Source: Pseudonocardiaceae bacterium (GTDB lineage: Bacteria > Actinomycetota > Actinomycetes > Mycobacteriales > Pseudonocardiaceae). From it: a stretch of 64,000 bases of DNA. Of this stretch, positions 17,077 through 27,413 are shown one piece after another. Position 1 is the first letter of the stretch; each line of letters starts with the position of its first letter. Made by a program: the position numbers and the translations under genes. Location of the stretch: positions 1 through 64,000 of the forward strand of contig WHSZ01000010.1 in assembly GCA_009379845.1 (NCBI GenBank). The letters are read 5' to 3'. The notes beneath the pieces are model-generated. The model made no database searches, was not told the DNA's origin, and saw only the letters and a program-made list of their open reading frames with translations.

Positions 17077-18096
17077 CTAGTGAGTACGCGCCACCAGATA
17101 CTCCGCGACCGACCGCAGCGCGTCTCGAGCTGGGCATTCGGGCAGCACGGCCAGCTCGGCCGTGGCCCGCTCGGAATACTCGGTCAGGGTAGCCCTCGCC
17201 CGCGGTAGTCCCGACGATGCGCGGAGCAACGCGAGGGCCTCGTCGACCTGCGCGGCCTCGGTCAGCGGACCGGAAAGCAACTCGGCGAGCCGCCCGTTGC
17301 CGTCGCTCTCGGTGAGCGCATACAGCATCGGCAGTGTCTTCACGCCCTCCCGCAGGTCGGTGCCGGGCGTCTTGCCGGATTCGTCCGCCGGCGAGGCGAT
17401 ATCGATCACATCGTCGGAGATCTGGAAAGCCGCGCCGATGATCTTGCCGTAGCGGTAAAGCGCATCGATCTGATGCTGCTCCGCGCCGGAGAACATCCCG
17501 CCGTAGCGGCCAGAGGTGGCGATCAGCGAACCGGTCTTCTGGTCGATCACCGTCAGGTAGTGCTGCACAGGGTCCTCGCCACCCGCCGGGCCCACGGTTT
17601 CCCGCATCTGCCCGGTGACCAGCTCGCCGAACGTCTCCGCGATGATCCGCGCCGCATCGGTGCCGAGATCGGACACCAGCCTCGAGGCGTGCGCGAACAG
17701 GAAATCGCCGGTCAGGATCGCGATCGTGTTGTCCCACCGGGCGTTCACGCTGTCCGCGCCCCGCCGCATGGTTGCCTCGTCCATCACGTCGTCGTGGTAC
17801 AGCGTGGCCAGGTGCACCAGCTCGACGGCCGCGGCCGCGGTGATCACCTCCTCGGTGCTTCCCTCCGCGAACTGCGCCGCGAGCAGGGTGAACAGCGGAC
17901 GAAAGCGTTTGCCCCCGGCCTGCACCAGATGCGACGCGGCCTCGTCGACGAACGCGACGTCGCTGCGCGCCACGTTGCGAAGCACCGCTTCGACCTCGCC
18001 GAGACCCCCCGCGATCGCCTCGACCAGCGCGGGATCGCTGAGCTGCAGGCCAACGGTTTCCCGCAGATCGGTAATGATCGATTCCTTGGTGGTCAC
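17077..18096 (-). CDS. Long-chain trans-polyprenyl diphosphate synthase
   Basis: A 339-aa protein with both Asp-rich motifs of the prenyl synthase family: LYHDDVMDEATMRRG (FARM) and FQISDDVIDIASPADE (SARM). GGKRFRPLFTLLAAQF is also typical. It condenses isopentenyl diphosphate units to a C40-C50 allylic chain for the menaquinone side chain, working upstream of MenA. The M. tuberculosis counterpart is GrcC1 (Rv0562), next to menJ and htpX. Start is GTG 18096. A 12-bp sequence is duplicated exactly over the stop codon region (17059-17083). Confidence 0.93.
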   Translation of the reverse strand: MTTKESIITDLRETVGLQLSDPALVEAIAGGLGEVEAVLRNVARSDVAFVDEAASHLVQAGGKRFRPLFTLLAAQFAEGSTEEVITAAAAVELVHLATLYHDDVMDEATMRRGADSVNARWDNTIAILTGDFLFAHASRLVSDLGTDAARIIAETFGELVTGQMRETVGPAGGEDPVQHYLTVIDQKTGSLIATSGRYGGMFSGAEQHQIDALYRYGKIIGAAFQISDDVIDIASPADESGKTPGTDLREGVKTLPMLYALTESDGNGRLAELLSGPLTEAAQVDEALALLRASSGLPRARATLTEYSERATAELAVLPECPARDALRSVAEYLVARTH

Positions 18097-18237
18097 GGCA
18101 GCGGCACTCCCGGGCTCGGCTGAGGAACAACGCGCCCCGCTCCGGCCTCCGGTGCGGGCCTAGCTGGGGATTCGCGCACTACTCAAGCGTAATGCCCGCC
18201 GTAGGCCGGTTGGCCGGGTGATCCGTCACGTTGACGA

Positions 18238-19098
18238 TCAGCCGCGTGCTGTGAGGAAGTCCCGCAGGCCCGCGAGGTCGTCGGTGTTGATGTGATCCAC
18301 GCCGGCGTCCACCAGCGCCCGCCACACGGCTTCGCGCTCGGCCCCCTTGTCGTCGGGCGTGGCCCAGAACCGCACTCGCTGCCCCGCCTGGTGCGCGGTG
18401 GACACGATCTCGTGCAGTTCGGCACGCTCGTCCTCGGGCATCGCGCCGGATCCGTTCCAGGAGAACAGCTCCGTCCAGTTCTCCGACACCAGCGGGGTGA
18501 GGCCCGGATCCGAGCCCGGCCCGAGATCGTCCTCGTCAGCGATACGGCCGTCGTAGAACGCGTACCGGGATTCCTGCTGCTCCATCAGCTCGCGAGGGCG
18601 GTCTCCGGAGATCGCCACGGTGATCGGCCCGTGTGTCACCTCGCCGTTCTCGTAGTGACTGAACAGGAACCCGTACCGCGGATCGCGTAGCACCTCGTCC
18701 AGCGCCAGGTAGGTGTCCTCGCCGGTGTTCTTGATGTCGATCAGCAGCTGAAACCGCGCCCGCTCGCCCGGGTACACCGTGCCGCCGTTCGCGAGCACCC
18801 GCTCCCGCAGTGGCTCGAGGTAGAGCGCCCGCAGGTTGCGCTCCGGGGCCAGATCTTCCGGATCGTGCCCGACGAGTAGCTGATCGTCCTCGAGGTAGAT
18901 GTCCGATTCCACGCTGGTGAATCCGTGATCGAGCGCATCGAGCAGCGGGCGTTCGTGCTCGTAATCGTTGTGCGCGTGAGCCTGTGCGAGTGGTTGAACC
19001 TTATCGGCGCGCCCCTCGGCGAGCGCCGGCACAGACGCGCCGACCACCAAGCCGAGCACGGCGAGCAACAACGACAGTGTGCGCGGCACGTTCCGCAT
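18238..19098 (-). CDS. Secreted PI-PLC / glycerophosphodiester phosphodiesterase-like protein
   Basis: A 286-aa protein. A signal peptide (TLSLLLAVLGLVVGASVPALA) is followed by AQAHAHNDYEHERPLLDAL and ESDIYLEDDQLLVGHDP, the histidine and acid pattern of the PI-PLC-like phosphodiesterase TIM barrel. The C-terminal VDHINTDDLAGLRDFL is also typical. It probably hydrolyses phosphodiester head groups outside the membrane; the natural substrate is unknown. It lies between nuoN and the polyprenyl synthase on the same strand, with its own 170-bp upstream gap that carries palindromic repeats. Confidence 0.87.
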   Translation of the reverse strand: MRNVPRTLSLLLAVLGLVVGASVPALAEGRADKVQPLAQAHAHNDYEHERPLLDALDHGFTSVESDIYLEDDQLLVGHDPEDLAPERNLRALYLEPLRERVLANGGTVYPGERARFQLLIDIKNTGEDTYLALDEVLRDPRYGFLFSHYENGEVTHGPITVAISGDRPRELMEQQESRYAFYDGRIADEDDLGPGSDPGLTPLVSENWTELFSWNGSGAMPEDERAELHEIVSTAHQAGQRVRFWATPDDKGAEREAVWRALVDAGVDHINTDDLAGLRDFLTARG

Positions 19099-19182
19099 CC
19101 CGACCTCCTCCAGTCGCCCGGAGGAACCCTACGGCCCGCGTCCACCGATGGGGTGAACGCGCGGCGAACACCCACCCCCCAT

Positions 19183-19253
19183 TACCGCGGTTAGCCCGCT
19201 AAACGCGGTGCTGAGCATTGCTGAATAGCGCGGTTAGCCCGCTAAACGCGGTA
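19183..19253. repeat. Palindrome pair, 43-nt period, downstream of nuoN
   Basis: Two 28-nt units in the orientation TACCGCGGTTAGCCCGCTAA start at 19183 and 19226, 43 nt apart. The second has TAGCGCGG as its left edge. The pair lies 19 bp beyond the nuoN stop and upstream of the phosphodiesterase gene, where it could end the nuo transcript. Confidence 0.88.
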
Positions 19254-19271
19254 TTCGGAGCTCACGGGAGG

Positions 19272-20825
19272 TCAGGAGGCGAAACCGCCGCCGCTGGCCC
19301 AGTCGAGAGCGAAGGCGGGCAGCACGCCGAGCAGCAAGGTCACCGCCACGCCCATGGTGATCGCCGCCGTGGTGAACGCGCCAGGCACGCTGACCGTGGG
19401 ACCGTCCTCCGCCGGCTCGCTGAAGTGCATCAGCACGATCACCCGCAGGTAGAAGAACGCCGCCACCGCGCTGGCCACCAGCGCGATCACCACCAGCGGG
19501 GCCATCCCGTCCTGTAGTGCCGCGGAGAACACCACGAACTTGCCGATGAACCCGGAAGTCATCGGGATCCCGGCGAGCGCGAGCAACAGGAAGGTGAACG
19601 TCCACGCCACCAGCGGCGAACGCTTCGCCAGCCCCGCCCACTGGGAAAGGTGGGTGGCCTCGCCGGTGGAATCGCGAACCAGGCTGACCACGCCGAACGC
19701 GGCCAGCGTGGTGAACCCGTACGCCAGCAGGTAGAACATGGTGCCGGAAAGGCCCTGGTCGGTCAGCGCGATCGTGCCGATCAGCAGGAAACCCGCGTGC
19801 GCGATCGACGAGTACGCGATCATCCGCTTCACGTCCGTCTGGGTCAGCCCGAGGACCGCGCCGATCACCATCGACGCGATCGCCACGGCCCACAGCACGC
19901 CGCGCCATTCCCAGCTCGTCGACTCGAACGCCACGGTCAGCACCCGCAGCATCCCGCCGAACGCCGCGACCTTGGTGCAGGCGGCCATGAACGCGGTCAC
20001 CGGGGTCGGCGCGCCCTGGTAGACGTCCGGTGTCCAGGCGTGGAAAGGGCCAACCGAGCCCTTGAACAGCAGCCCGACCACCAGCAACGCCAGCCCGCCG
20101 AACAGCAGCGCGTCGGACCGATCGGTGCCGGCCGCGGCGTTCGCGATATCCGCCAGCTTCACCGAACCCGCGTAGCCGTACAGCAGCGCGAGGCCGTACA
20201 GGAAGAACGCCGACGCGAACGCGCCGAGCAGGAAGTACTTGACCGCGGACTCCTGGGAAAGCAGCCTGCGCCTGCGCGCCAGCCCGCACATCAGGTACAG
20301 CGGCAAACTCAGCACTTCCAGCGCGATGAACATGGTCAGCAGGTCGTTCGCCGCCGTGAACGTCATCATGCCGCCGAGCGCGAACAGCGTCAGCGGGAAC
20401 ACCTCGGTCTGCATCGAAGCGGACCCGACCTGCGCCCGGTCCTGAATGGTGCCCGGCCGGATCGCCGCCTCCGCGACGAACGCACCGCCCGGCTCGACCG
20501 TGCGGTCCGCGATCAGCAGCACCGCCCCGAAGCCGAGCGCGAGCAACGTGCCCCACAGGAACAGCGCCGGCTGGTCGATGGACAGCGTGCCGGCCAGGGT
20601 GGTCGTCCCGTTCTCCGGTGCGTCGCTCAAGTAGTAGCCGAACGCCAAGCCGGCACCGACGATCGTGACCAGCGTCAGTCCAACTTGGACGGACCAGCGC
20701 TGGTTCCTCGGCAGCAGCGCTTCCAGCAGCACCCCGAGTGCGGCCGCGCCGAAGATGATCAGCACCGGGAGGATCGCCACGTAGTCGACGTCCGGCGCCT
20801 GTCCCGGTTGCTGCGCCAAAAACAT
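19272..20825 (-). CDS. nuoN: NADH-quinone oxidoreductase subunit N
   Basis: A 517-aa polytopic membrane protein, antiporter-like, last gene of the nuo operon. It shows MFIALEVLSLPLYLMCGLARRR, YFLLGAFASAFFLYG, GPFHAWTPDVYQGAPTPVTAFMAA (the proton-channel lysine and histidine region) and LTQTDVKRMIAYSSIAHAGF. It is one of three proton-pumping antiporter-type subunits of Complex I. ATG 20825 is chosen over the open frame to 20873. The gap to nuoM is 16 nt. Confidence 0.95.
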   Translation of the reverse strand: MFLAQQPGQAPDVDYVAILPVLIIFGAAALGVLLEALLPRNQRWSVQVGLTLVTIVGAGLAFGYYLSDAPENGTTTLAGTLSIDQPALFLWGTLLALGFGAVLLIADRTVEPGGAFVAEAAIRPGTIQDRAQVGSASMQTEVFPLTLFALGGMMTFTAANDLLTMFIALEVLSLPLYLMCGLARRRRLLSQESAVKYFLLGAFASAFFLYGLALLYGYAGSVKLADIANAAAGTDRSDALLFGGLALLVVGLLFKGSVGPFHAWTPDVYQGAPTPVTAFMAACTKVAAFGGMLRVLTVAFESTSWEWRGVLWAVAIASMVIGAVLGLTQTDVKRMIAYSSIAHAGFLLIGTIALTDQGLSGTMFYLLAYGFTTLAAFGVVSLVRDSTGEATHLSQWAGLAKRSPLVAWTFTFLLLALAGIPMTSGFIGKFVVFSAALQDGMAPLVVIALVASAVAAFFYLRVIVLMHFSEPAEDGPTVSVPGAFTTAAITMGVAVTLLLGVLPAFALDWASGGGFAS

Positions 20826-20841
20826 TGAACTGGTCGGCAAC

Positions 20842-22398
20842 TCAGTTCCCTCCCTGCGCCGCAGGCGCTTCACTGGCTGACTGCACGGTGGCCTGCACCG
20901 AAGGGCCGATCACGTCGAGCACCGGCTTCGGATAGATCCCCAACCCGATGATCAACACGACCAGTGGCGCGAGCACACCGATCTCCCGCCCTGAAAGGTC
21001 CGAGATCGTACGTCTGGCACCGATTTCCGGAGCCATCGCGGTACCCGGACCGCCACCGGCGCCGACCAACGCGTTACCCCGCACCGGGCCCTGCATGATC
21101 CGCTGGTAGGCCCACAGCACGTACAGCGCGGCCAGGATCATGCCGATCGTGGCGAGGATGGTGAACACCGGCTGGTTGTCGAACGATCCGATCAGCACGA
21201 GGAACTCGCTGATGAACGAGTTCGTGCCGGGCAGCGACAGCGAGGAAAGCCCGGCGAGCAGGAAAAGCCCGCCGAGCAACGGGGTCAGTTTCGCCATGCC
21301 GCCGTAGTCCGAGATCAGTCGGGAACCACCGCGGGCGATCACCATGCCGACCACCAGGAACAGCATTCCGGTCGAGATCCCGTGGTTGACCATGTACAGC
21401 ACCGCGCCGGTCGCGGCCTGCTCGCTGAACGCGAAGATGCCGAGCCCGATGAACCCGAAGTGCGCGATCGAGGTGTACGCCACGAATCGCTTCATGTCGT
21501 CCTGGCCGGCGGCGAGCAGCGCCGCGTACAGGATCCCGATCACCGCGAGCACCAGCACCAGCGGAGCCAGATCGTGGCTCGCCGCGGGGAACAGCGGCAG
21601 GCAGTAACGCAGGAACCCGAACGTGCCGATCTTGTCGAGGATGCCGACCAGCAGCACACCGACGCCGACCGGCGCTTCGGCACCGGCGTCCGGAAGCCAG
21701 GTGTGCAACGGGAACAGCGGTGCCTTGATCGCGAACGCGATGAAGAAACCGAGGAACAGCCAGACCTGCGTCGAGGTGTCCGCGGTCCGCATCACCTCGG
21801 CAAGCGTGGCCCAGTCCAGGGTTCCCTCGCCGAGCTGCTCGGCGCTGACCGCGTACAACCCGATCACCGACGCCAGCATGATCAGCCCGCCGAGCAGCGA
21901 GTACAGGAAGAACTTCACCGCCGCGTACTGCCTGCGCGGGCCGCCGAACCGGCCGATGAGGAAGTACATCGGCACCAGCACGGCCTCGAAGAACACGTAG
22001 AACAGGAAGACGTCGGTGGCGACGAAAACGCCGACCATGCCGGCTTCCATCACCAGCAGCAGCGAGTAGAACCCCGCCGCGTTGCGTCCTTCCGGCAGCT
22101 TGTCCGCCCACGACCCGCCGACCACGATCGGGACGAGCAACGCGATCAGCGCCACCATCACCAGCGCGATCCCGTCGATGCCGAGCGAGAACTTCACGCC
22201 GAACGCGGGGATCCAGTCCACCGAGAGGGTCTGCTGGAGGCGGTCGCCGGACGGGTCGTAAGCCAGCCACGCGGGGATTACCAGCAGCAGCTCGAGCAGC
22301 GATACGGCGAGCGCGGCCAGCTTGGCCGTGCGGTCGTCCCGGAGGAATGCGACGGCGATGCCGCCCAGCAGCGGCAGCAGCAACAGTGCCAGCAACAT
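20842..22398 (-). CDS. nuoM: NADH-quinone oxidoreductase subunit M
   Basis: A 518-aa membrane subunit with about 14 helices. Diagnostic stretches are FSLGIDGIALVMVALIALLVPIV, YVFFEAVLVPMYFLIG (channel glutamate), FAIKAPLFPLHTWLPDAGAEAP and GQDDMKRFVAYTSIAHFGF. It pumps protons in Complex I. Its ATG overlaps the nuoL stop (TGATG at 22398). The C-terminus ends in a short Gln/Gly/Asn tail. Confidence 0.96.
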   Translation of the reverse strand: MLLALLLLPLLGGIAVAFLRDDRTAKLAALAVSLLELLLVIPAWLAYDPSGDRLQQTLSVDWIPAFGVKFSLGIDGIALVMVALIALLVPIVVGGSWADKLPEGRNAAGFYSLLLVMEAGMVGVFVATDVFLFYVFFEAVLVPMYFLIGRFGGPRRQYAAVKFFLYSLLGGLIMLASVIGLYAVSAEQLGEGTLDWATLAEVMRTADTSTQVWLFLGFFIAFAIKAPLFPLHTWLPDAGAEAPVGVGVLLVGILDKIGTFGFLRYCLPLFPAASHDLAPLVLVLAVIGILYAALLAAGQDDMKRFVAYTSIAHFGFIGLGIFAFSEQAATGAVLYMVNHGISTGMLFLVVGMVIARGGSRLISDYGGMAKLTPLLGGLFLLAGLSSLSLPGTNSFISEFLVLIGSFDNQPVFTILATIGMILAALYVLWAYQRIMQGPVRGNALVGAGGGPGTAMAPEIGARRTISDLSGREIGVLAPLVVLIIGLGIYPKPVLDVIGPSVQATVQSASEAPAAQGGN

Positions 22399-24308
22399 CA
22401 GGCGTACCTCACCATCAACATAGCCACGAGAACGAGGAGCGAACCGGCCAACATGGACAGTGCGTAGGACCGTACGAATCCGGTCTGCAACCTACGCATT
22501 CGCCCGGAACTACCGCCGAGCACCGCGGCCGTGCCGTTCACGAGGCCGTCGACGCCCTTGTTGTCCACATAGACCAGTGCCCGCGCCAGCCAGGTGCCGG
22601 GGCGCGCCACCAGTGTCTCGTTGAGCGCGTTGCCGTAAAGGTCGTTGCGCGCGGCACGCACCACGGCGGACACCCGCTGCGGGCGCTCGACCGGGGTTTC
22701 CTTGCGTGCCACCAGAAGCCACGCAAGCAACGCACCCAGTGCGGAGAGCCCGACGGTCAGCAGCGGCACCCACTCGTGCGGGATCACGGTGTGCTCGGCC
22801 TCCGCGAGCTCGCCGAGCGACGGCGCGAGCCAGCCGGCCAGCCGGTCCCCCGACACGAAGAAGAAGCCCGCGCCGATGGAGCCGACCGCCAGCAGGATCA
22901 TCGGCACGGTCATCACAGGCGGCGACTCGTGCGGGTGGAACTCCCTGCCGTCCGTCGAGCGGATCTCCTTCCAGCGCGCCTTGCCGAAGAAGGTCAGCAG
23001 GAACAGCCTTGTCATGTAGAACGCGGTAATGCCGGCACCGAGCATCGCGGCACCGCCGAACACCCAGCCCTGCCAGCCTTCCTTGCCGAACGCCGCCTCG
23101 ATGATCGCGTCCTTCGAGTAGAACCCGGAGAGGAAAGGGAAACCGATCAGCGCGAGGTAACCGAGTCCGAACGTGACGGTGGTGATCGGCATCTTGCGCC
23201 ACAGCCCACCGAACTTGCGGATATCCACCTCGTCGTTCATGCCGTGCATCACCGAGCCGGCGCCGAGGAATAGGCCCGCCTTGAAGAATCCGTGGGTGAA
23301 CAGATGCATGATGCCGAGCGCGTAGCCGATCGGCCCGAGCCCGACCGCGAGCATCATGTAGCCGATCTGGCTCACCGTCGAGTACGCCAGCACCTTCTTG
23401 ATGTCGTCGTAGGCGCACCCGATGATCGCCCCGAGCAGCAGGGTGATGGCCCCGATCAGGGTGACGACCAGTTGCCCGGTCGGGGTCGCGTTGTAGATCG
23501 GGTTCGCGCGGGCGATCAGGTACACACCCGCCGTCACCATCGTCGCCGCGTGGATCAGCGCGGAGACCGGCGTCGGACCCTCCATCGCGTCCGGAAGCCA
23601 CGCCTGCAGCGGGAACTGACCAGACTTACCGCAGGCACCGAGCAGCAGCAGCAAGCTGATCGCGATCACCGCGCCACTCGGGATCTCCCCGATGCCGGCG
23701 AACACGTCGGCGTACTGAGTGCTCCCGACGTACTTCCAGATCATGAAGATCGCGATCGCCAGCCCGACGTCGCCGACCCGGTTCATCAGGAACGCCTTCT
23801 TCGCGGCGGTCGCCGCGGACGGCCGGTCCTGCCAGAACCCGATCAGCAGGTACGAGGCGAGGCCGACGCCTTCCCAGCCGAGGTACAGCGTCACGAAGCT
23901 GTTGCCGAGCACCAGGATCAGCATCGCCGCGACGAACAGGTTCAAGTACGCGAAGAACTTCCGCCGATCGTCGTCCTCCGACATGTAGCCGATCGAGTAG
24001 ATGTGGATCACCGACCCGACCCCGGTAATCAGCAACACGAAGCTCACCGAGAGCGGGTCGATCCGCATCCCGAAGTCCACTTGCAACGCTTCGACCGGGA
24101 TCCAGGAGAACAGGTTCACGTCGGAAACCCGCTCCTCGGCCGCGGTGGCGGTGGTGGAGAAGAACAGCGCCAGCCCGTACGCGAACGAGCCGAGCACGGT
24201 CGCGCACCCCAGCAGGTGCCCCCACGCATTGGTCCGACGGCCACCAAGCAACAGCACCAAGGCGCCCAGCGCGGGCAGCGCGACCAGCAGCCACGATGTC
24301 GCAGTCAC
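22398..24308 (-). CDS. nuoL: NADH-quinone oxidoreductase subunit L
   Basis: A 636-aa membrane subunit, the largest antiporter-like protein of Complex I. Seen: [41 protein letters not shown] (channel glutamate), [20 protein letters not shown] and [23 protein letters not shown] long C-terminal part carries the lateral amphipathic helix and final anchor ([15 protein letters not shown]). It starts 13 nt after the nuoK stop. Confidence 0.96.
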   Translation of the reverse strand: MTATSWLLVALPALGALVLLLGGRRTNAWGHLLGCATVLGSFAYGLALFFSTTATAAEERVSDVNLFSWIPVEALQVDFGMRIDPLSVSFVLLITGVGSVIHIYSIGYMSEDDDRRKFFAYLNLFVAAMLILVLGNSFVTLYLGWEGVGLASYLLIGFWQDRPSAATAAKKAFLMNRVGDVGLAIAIFMIWKYVGSTQYADVFAGIGEIPSGAVIAISLLLLLGACGKSGQFPLQAWLPDAMEGPTPVSALIHAATMVTAGVYLIARANPIYNATPTGQLVVTLIGAITLLLGAIIGCAYDDIKKVLAYSTVSQIGYMMLAVGLGPIGYALGIMHLFTHGFFKAGLFLGAGSVMHGMNDEVDIRKFGGLWRKMPITTVTFGLGYLALIGFPFLSGFYSKDAIIEAAFGKEGWQGWVFGGAAMLGAGITAFYMTRLFLLTFFGKARWKEIRSTDGREFHPHESPPVMTVPMILLAVGSIGAGFFFVSGDRLAGWLAPSLGELAEAEHTVIPHEWVPLLTVGLSALGALLAWLLVARKETPVERPQRVSAVVRAARNDLYGNALNETLVARPGTWLARALVYVDNKGVDGLVNGTAAVLGGSSGRMRRLQTGFVRSYALSMLAGSLLVLVAMLMVRYA

Positions 24309-24321
24309 GTGTGAAGACCTT

Positions 24322-24621
24322 TCAGTACTTGAGCAGGTTGGTGTCGTCGATCGAAGCCGAGCGGCGGGTGCGGAAGATCGCCATGATGATCGCCAACCCG
24401 ACGACCACCTCCGCGGCGGCGACCACCATCACGAAGAACGCCATGACCTGCCCTTCGATCCCGCCGTTGATCCGCCCGAAGGTGATCAGCGTCAGGTTCA
24501 CCGCGTTGAGCATCAGCTCGATGCACATGAACACCACGATGGCGTTGCGGCGCACCAGAACCCCGACCGCGCCGATACTGAACAGCAGCGCGGAAAGCAC
24601 CAGGTAATACGTCGGAGTCAC
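24322..24621 (-). CDS. nuoK: NADH-quinone oxidoreductase subunit K
   Basis: A 99-aa protein with three membrane helices, the exact family length. [21 protein letters not shown] carries the conserved membrane glutamate, and a second is in [17 protein letters not shown]. It forms part of the proton-translocation link between the quinone module and the antiporter subunits. It overlaps the nuoJ stop by 4 nt. Confidence 0.96.
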   Translation of the reverse strand: MTPTYYLVLSALLFSIGAVGVLVRRNAIVVFMCIELMLNAVNLTLITFGRINGGIEGQVMAFFVMVVAAAEVVVGLAIIMAIFRTRRSASIDDTNLLKY

Positions 24622-25511
24622 GCCTTGTTCCCCTCGCTCTCCCCAGCTTCGTCCTCGCCGGTCTCGCTCGGCGGGGTGAGCGCGCGTGCGTCGGCGCCCG
24701 GCACATCGCCGGAAACCTCGCGGATGTCGTCGGCGAATTCCTCCGCGGTGGCCGAGTCGAGGATCCGGGAAAGTGAATCGGGTGCGACCGACCCGTCCGG
24801 CAGCAAAGCGGGGGTCGCCACCGAGTTCGCGGTGGCGAACACGCCCGGTCCCGGCAGCGGCGATGGCCGGCCCTGCTCGCCCCTGAAGCGCTCCTCGACG
24901 AGCTCGCGCTGGGTCTTCTTGCTCTTCTTCCCGCCGGAGTGGGAAAGCAGCATCGCGCCGACCGCGGCCACGATCAGCAGCGCGGAGCTCAGCTCGAACG
25001 GGAACAGGAAGTCACCGAAGATCATCCGGCCGAGTCCGCCCGCGCCGCCGCCCTGCGGCGAGTACGGATCGAGCGGCGCGGCCATCTCGACGTCGGTCAG
25101 CGACCGGGCAAGCAGGGTCACCACCAGCCCCGCCATCCCGATACCGAGCAGCGCGGCGACCAACCGTTGCCCGCGAAGCGCTTCCACGACGGAATCGGAG
25201 CTGTCCCTGCCGGCAAGCATCAGCACGAACAGGAACAGCATCATGATCGCGCCGGTGTACACGATGATCTGCGTGAAGCCGAGGAACGGCGCCCGCTGCG
25301 CGAGGTACATCAGTCCGAGGCTGAGCATGGTGACCACCAGCCACATCGCGGAGTGCACCGCGTTGCGCACGAACACCATGCCGAGCGCGCCGGCGACCGA
25401 AGCCGGACCGAGAATCCAGAACGCGACGGCTTCCCCGCTGGACACCGTGGATCCCTGATCGGCGCCCTGCGCGGTGATGGTCGCGGCCTCCGCGAGCACC
25501 AGCGCACTCAT
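24618..25511 (-). CDS. nuoJ: NADH-quinone oxidoreductase subunit J
   Basis: A 297-aa protein. Five membrane helices occupy residues 25-200 ([38 protein letters not shown], the family signature). A hydrophilic tail of about 100 residues, rich in Ser, Glu, Asp and Pro, follows [14 protein letters not shown]. The tail makes it longer than NuoJ of enterobacteria, as is usual in actinobacteria. ATG 25511 overlaps the nuoI stop (ATGA); the long frame upstream is the nuoI shadow. Confidence 0.95.
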   Translation of the reverse strand: MSALVLAEAATITAQGADQGSTVSSGEAVAFWILGPASVAGALGMVFVRNAVHSAMWLVVTMLSLGLMYLAQRAPFLGFTQIIVYTGAIMMLFLFVLMLAGRDSSDSVVEALRGQRLVAALLGIGMAGLVVTLLARSLTDVEMAAPLDPYSPQGGGAGGLGRMIFGDFLFPFELSSALLIVAAVGAMLLSHSGGKKSKKTQRELVEERFRGEQGRPSPLPGPGVFATANSVATPALLPDGSVAPDSLSRILDSATAEEFADDIREVSGDVPGADARALTPPSETGEDEAGESEGNKA

Positions 25512-26074
25512 CGACCAGCCTCCTCGGCGGACGTCTCCACGGTCTGTCCACTCGGGACACCTACCTGGCGGGCGAGTTCCGGTCCCCTCGCGTAGTAGTC
25601 CTGCTCGTTCTCGCCGAGGCGCATCGGGTGTGGCGGCTGCTCCATTCCGGGCAGCAGCGGCGCCATCAGGTCTTCCTTGGTGTAGATCAACCGCTGCCGG
25701 TCGTCGTCGGCCAGCTCGTAGAAGTTGATCATTGTCAACGACCTTGTCGGGCATGCCTCCACACACAACCCGCAGCCGATACAGCGCAGGTAGTTGATCT
25801 GGTAGTCCTTGCCGTACCGCTCGCCGGGCGAGTAGCGCTCTTCCTCGGAGTTGTCCGCGCCCTCCACGTAGATCGCATCGGCCGGGCAGGCCCAGGCGCA
25901 CAGCTCGCAACCGACGCACTTCTCGAGGCCGTCCGGATGCCGGTTGAGCTGGTGCCGGCCGTGATAGCGCGGCGCCGTCGCCCGGTAATCCTCCGGGTAC
26001 TCCTCGGTGACCACCTTCTTGAACATCGTGGAAAAGGTGACTCCGAAGCCCTTGACGGGATCAAACAGTCCCAT
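25508..26074 (-). CDS. nuoI: NADH-quinone oxidoreductase subunit I (2 x 4Fe-4S)
   Basis: A 188-aa ferredoxin-like subunit. Two cluster motifs are intact: [16 protein letters not shown] and [16 protein letters not shown]. It carries electrons from NuoG towards the N2 cluster in NuoB. It overlaps nuoH by 14 nt. The N-terminus [19 protein letters not shown] contacts the membrane arm in other species. Confidence 0.96.
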   Translation of the reverse strand: MGLFDPVKGFGVTFSTMFKKVVTEEYPEDYRATAPRYHGRHQLNRHPDGLEKCVGCELCAWACPADAIYVEGADNSEEERYSPGERYGKDYQINYLRCIGCGLCVEACPTRSLTMINFYELADDDRQRLIYTKEDLMAPLLPGMEQPPHPMRLGENEQDYYARGPELARQVGVPSGQTVETSAEEAGR

Positions 26075-27413
26075 CGTCCGCCTCCTTACCGGTGGGAGAA
26101 CCGGTCAGTTCAGATTTCGAGGCTGCCTGGCTCACCGGCGCCCTGTGGCGCGGCTTCTTCGGCACCTCGAGGTCGATGGGTGGCACCGGATAGCCGCCAC
26201 CCGTCACCGGGATCTTGTCCTCGTCCTCGGGAACTTCCTTCTCCGGCAGCAGCAGGCTCAGCAGCACGAGGATCGCGATGCCGATCCCACCGACGATCAG
26301 GATCTGGACGGTGGACACGTTGCCGTCGTTGCGAACCGCGCGGATCCCGGATACCAGGACGAACCACGCGAGGCTGATCGGCACCAGCACCTTCCAGCCG
26401 AACCGCATGAACTGGTCGTAGCGCAGCCGCGGAAGCGTACCGCGCAACCAGATGTAGACGAACAGCAGCAGCAACGTCTTGGCGACGAACCAGAGCAGCG
26501 GCCACCAGCCGGTGTTCAGTACCCCGTCACCGATCGCGGACAGCGGCCACGGCGCCATGTACCCGCCGAGGAACAGCGTGGTGGCGAACGCGGAGACGAC
26601 CACCATGTTCACGTACTCGGCGAGGAAGAACAGCGCGAACTTCAGCGACGAGTACTCCGTGTGGAAACCGCCCACCAGCTCGGATTCCGCTTCCGGAAGG
26701 TCGAACGGCGCGCGGTTGGTCTCGCCGACCATGGAGATCACGTAGATGATGAAGCTGGGCACCAGCAGCACCGCGAACCAGCCGTTCCGCTGCGCGTCCA
26801 CGATGTCCCCTGTGGACAGTGACTGGGCGTAGAGCACCACCGAGACGATCGCGAAGCCCATCGCGATCTCGTAGGAGATCACCTGTGCGGCCGAGCGCAG
26901 CGCGCCGAGCAGCGGGTAGGGCGAGCCGGACGACCAGCCGCCGAGCACGATCCCGTACACCCCGATCGCCGCGGCTGCCAGCACCACCAGCGCGCCGACC
27001 GGCAGGTCGACCAGCTGCAGGTAGGTCCGCTCGCCGAAGATGGAAACCTCAGGGCCGAACGGAATCACCGAGAACGCGGTGAACGCCGGAACCGTGGAGA
27101 TCACCGGCGCGATCCAGTAGACCTTACGATCCGCGCTGGTGGGGATGACCTCTTCCTTGAAAGCCAGCTTCAGCCCGTCGGTAAGGGACTGCAGCCATCC
27201 ACCGGGGCCGGTCCGGTTCGGACCGGGCCGATGCTGCATGCGGCCGACGACCTTGCGCTCCCAGTTGATCATGAACAGCGTCATCACCACGCCGAACACG
27301 AACAGCACGACGACCTTGAGCGCGATCAACCACAGCGGATCGTCCGCGAGCACATCGGCCCTTGTCACCGGTTCCTGCTGCCCCTGAGCGAGCAACAACT
27401 CGACGCGGTTCAT
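26061..27413 (-). CDS. nuoH: NADH-quinone oxidoreductase subunit H
   Basis: A 450-aa membrane subunit that forms the quinone-binding site with NuoB and NuoD. Seen: [23 protein letters not shown], the strongly conserved first loop, then [23 protein letters not shown] and [23 protein letters not shown] hydrophilic tail of about 60 residues after the last helix is an actinobacterial feature. It overlaps the nuoG stop by 4 nt. Confidence 0.96.
   Translation of the reverse strand: MNRVELLLAQGQQEPVTRADVLADDPLWLIALKVVVLFVFGVVMTLFMINWERKVVGRMQHRPGPNRTGPGGWLQSLTDGLKLAFKEEVIPTSADRKVYWIAPVISTVPAFTAFSVIPFGPEVSIFGERTYLQLVDLPVGALVVLAAAAIGVYGIVLGGWSSGSPYPLLGALRSAAQVISYEIAMGFAIVSVVLYAQSLSTGDIVDAQRNGWFAVLLVPSFIIYVISMVGETNRAPFDLPEAESELVGGFHTEYSSLKFALFFLAEYVNMVVVSAFATTLFLGGYMAPWPLSAIGDGVLNTGWWPLLWFVAKTLLLLFVYIWLRGTLPRLRYDQFMRFGWKVLVPISLAWFVLVSGIRAVRNDGNVSTVQILIVGGIGIAILVLLSLLLPEKEVPEDEDKIPVTGGGYPVPPIDLEVPKKPRHRAPVSQAASKSELTGSPTGKEADDGTV

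Noticed and set aside
19650..20828. Plus-strand ORF of 392 aa antisense to nuoN
   Set aside because: Low-complexity Gln/Arg/His composition typical of antisense frames of hydrophobic GC-rich genes.
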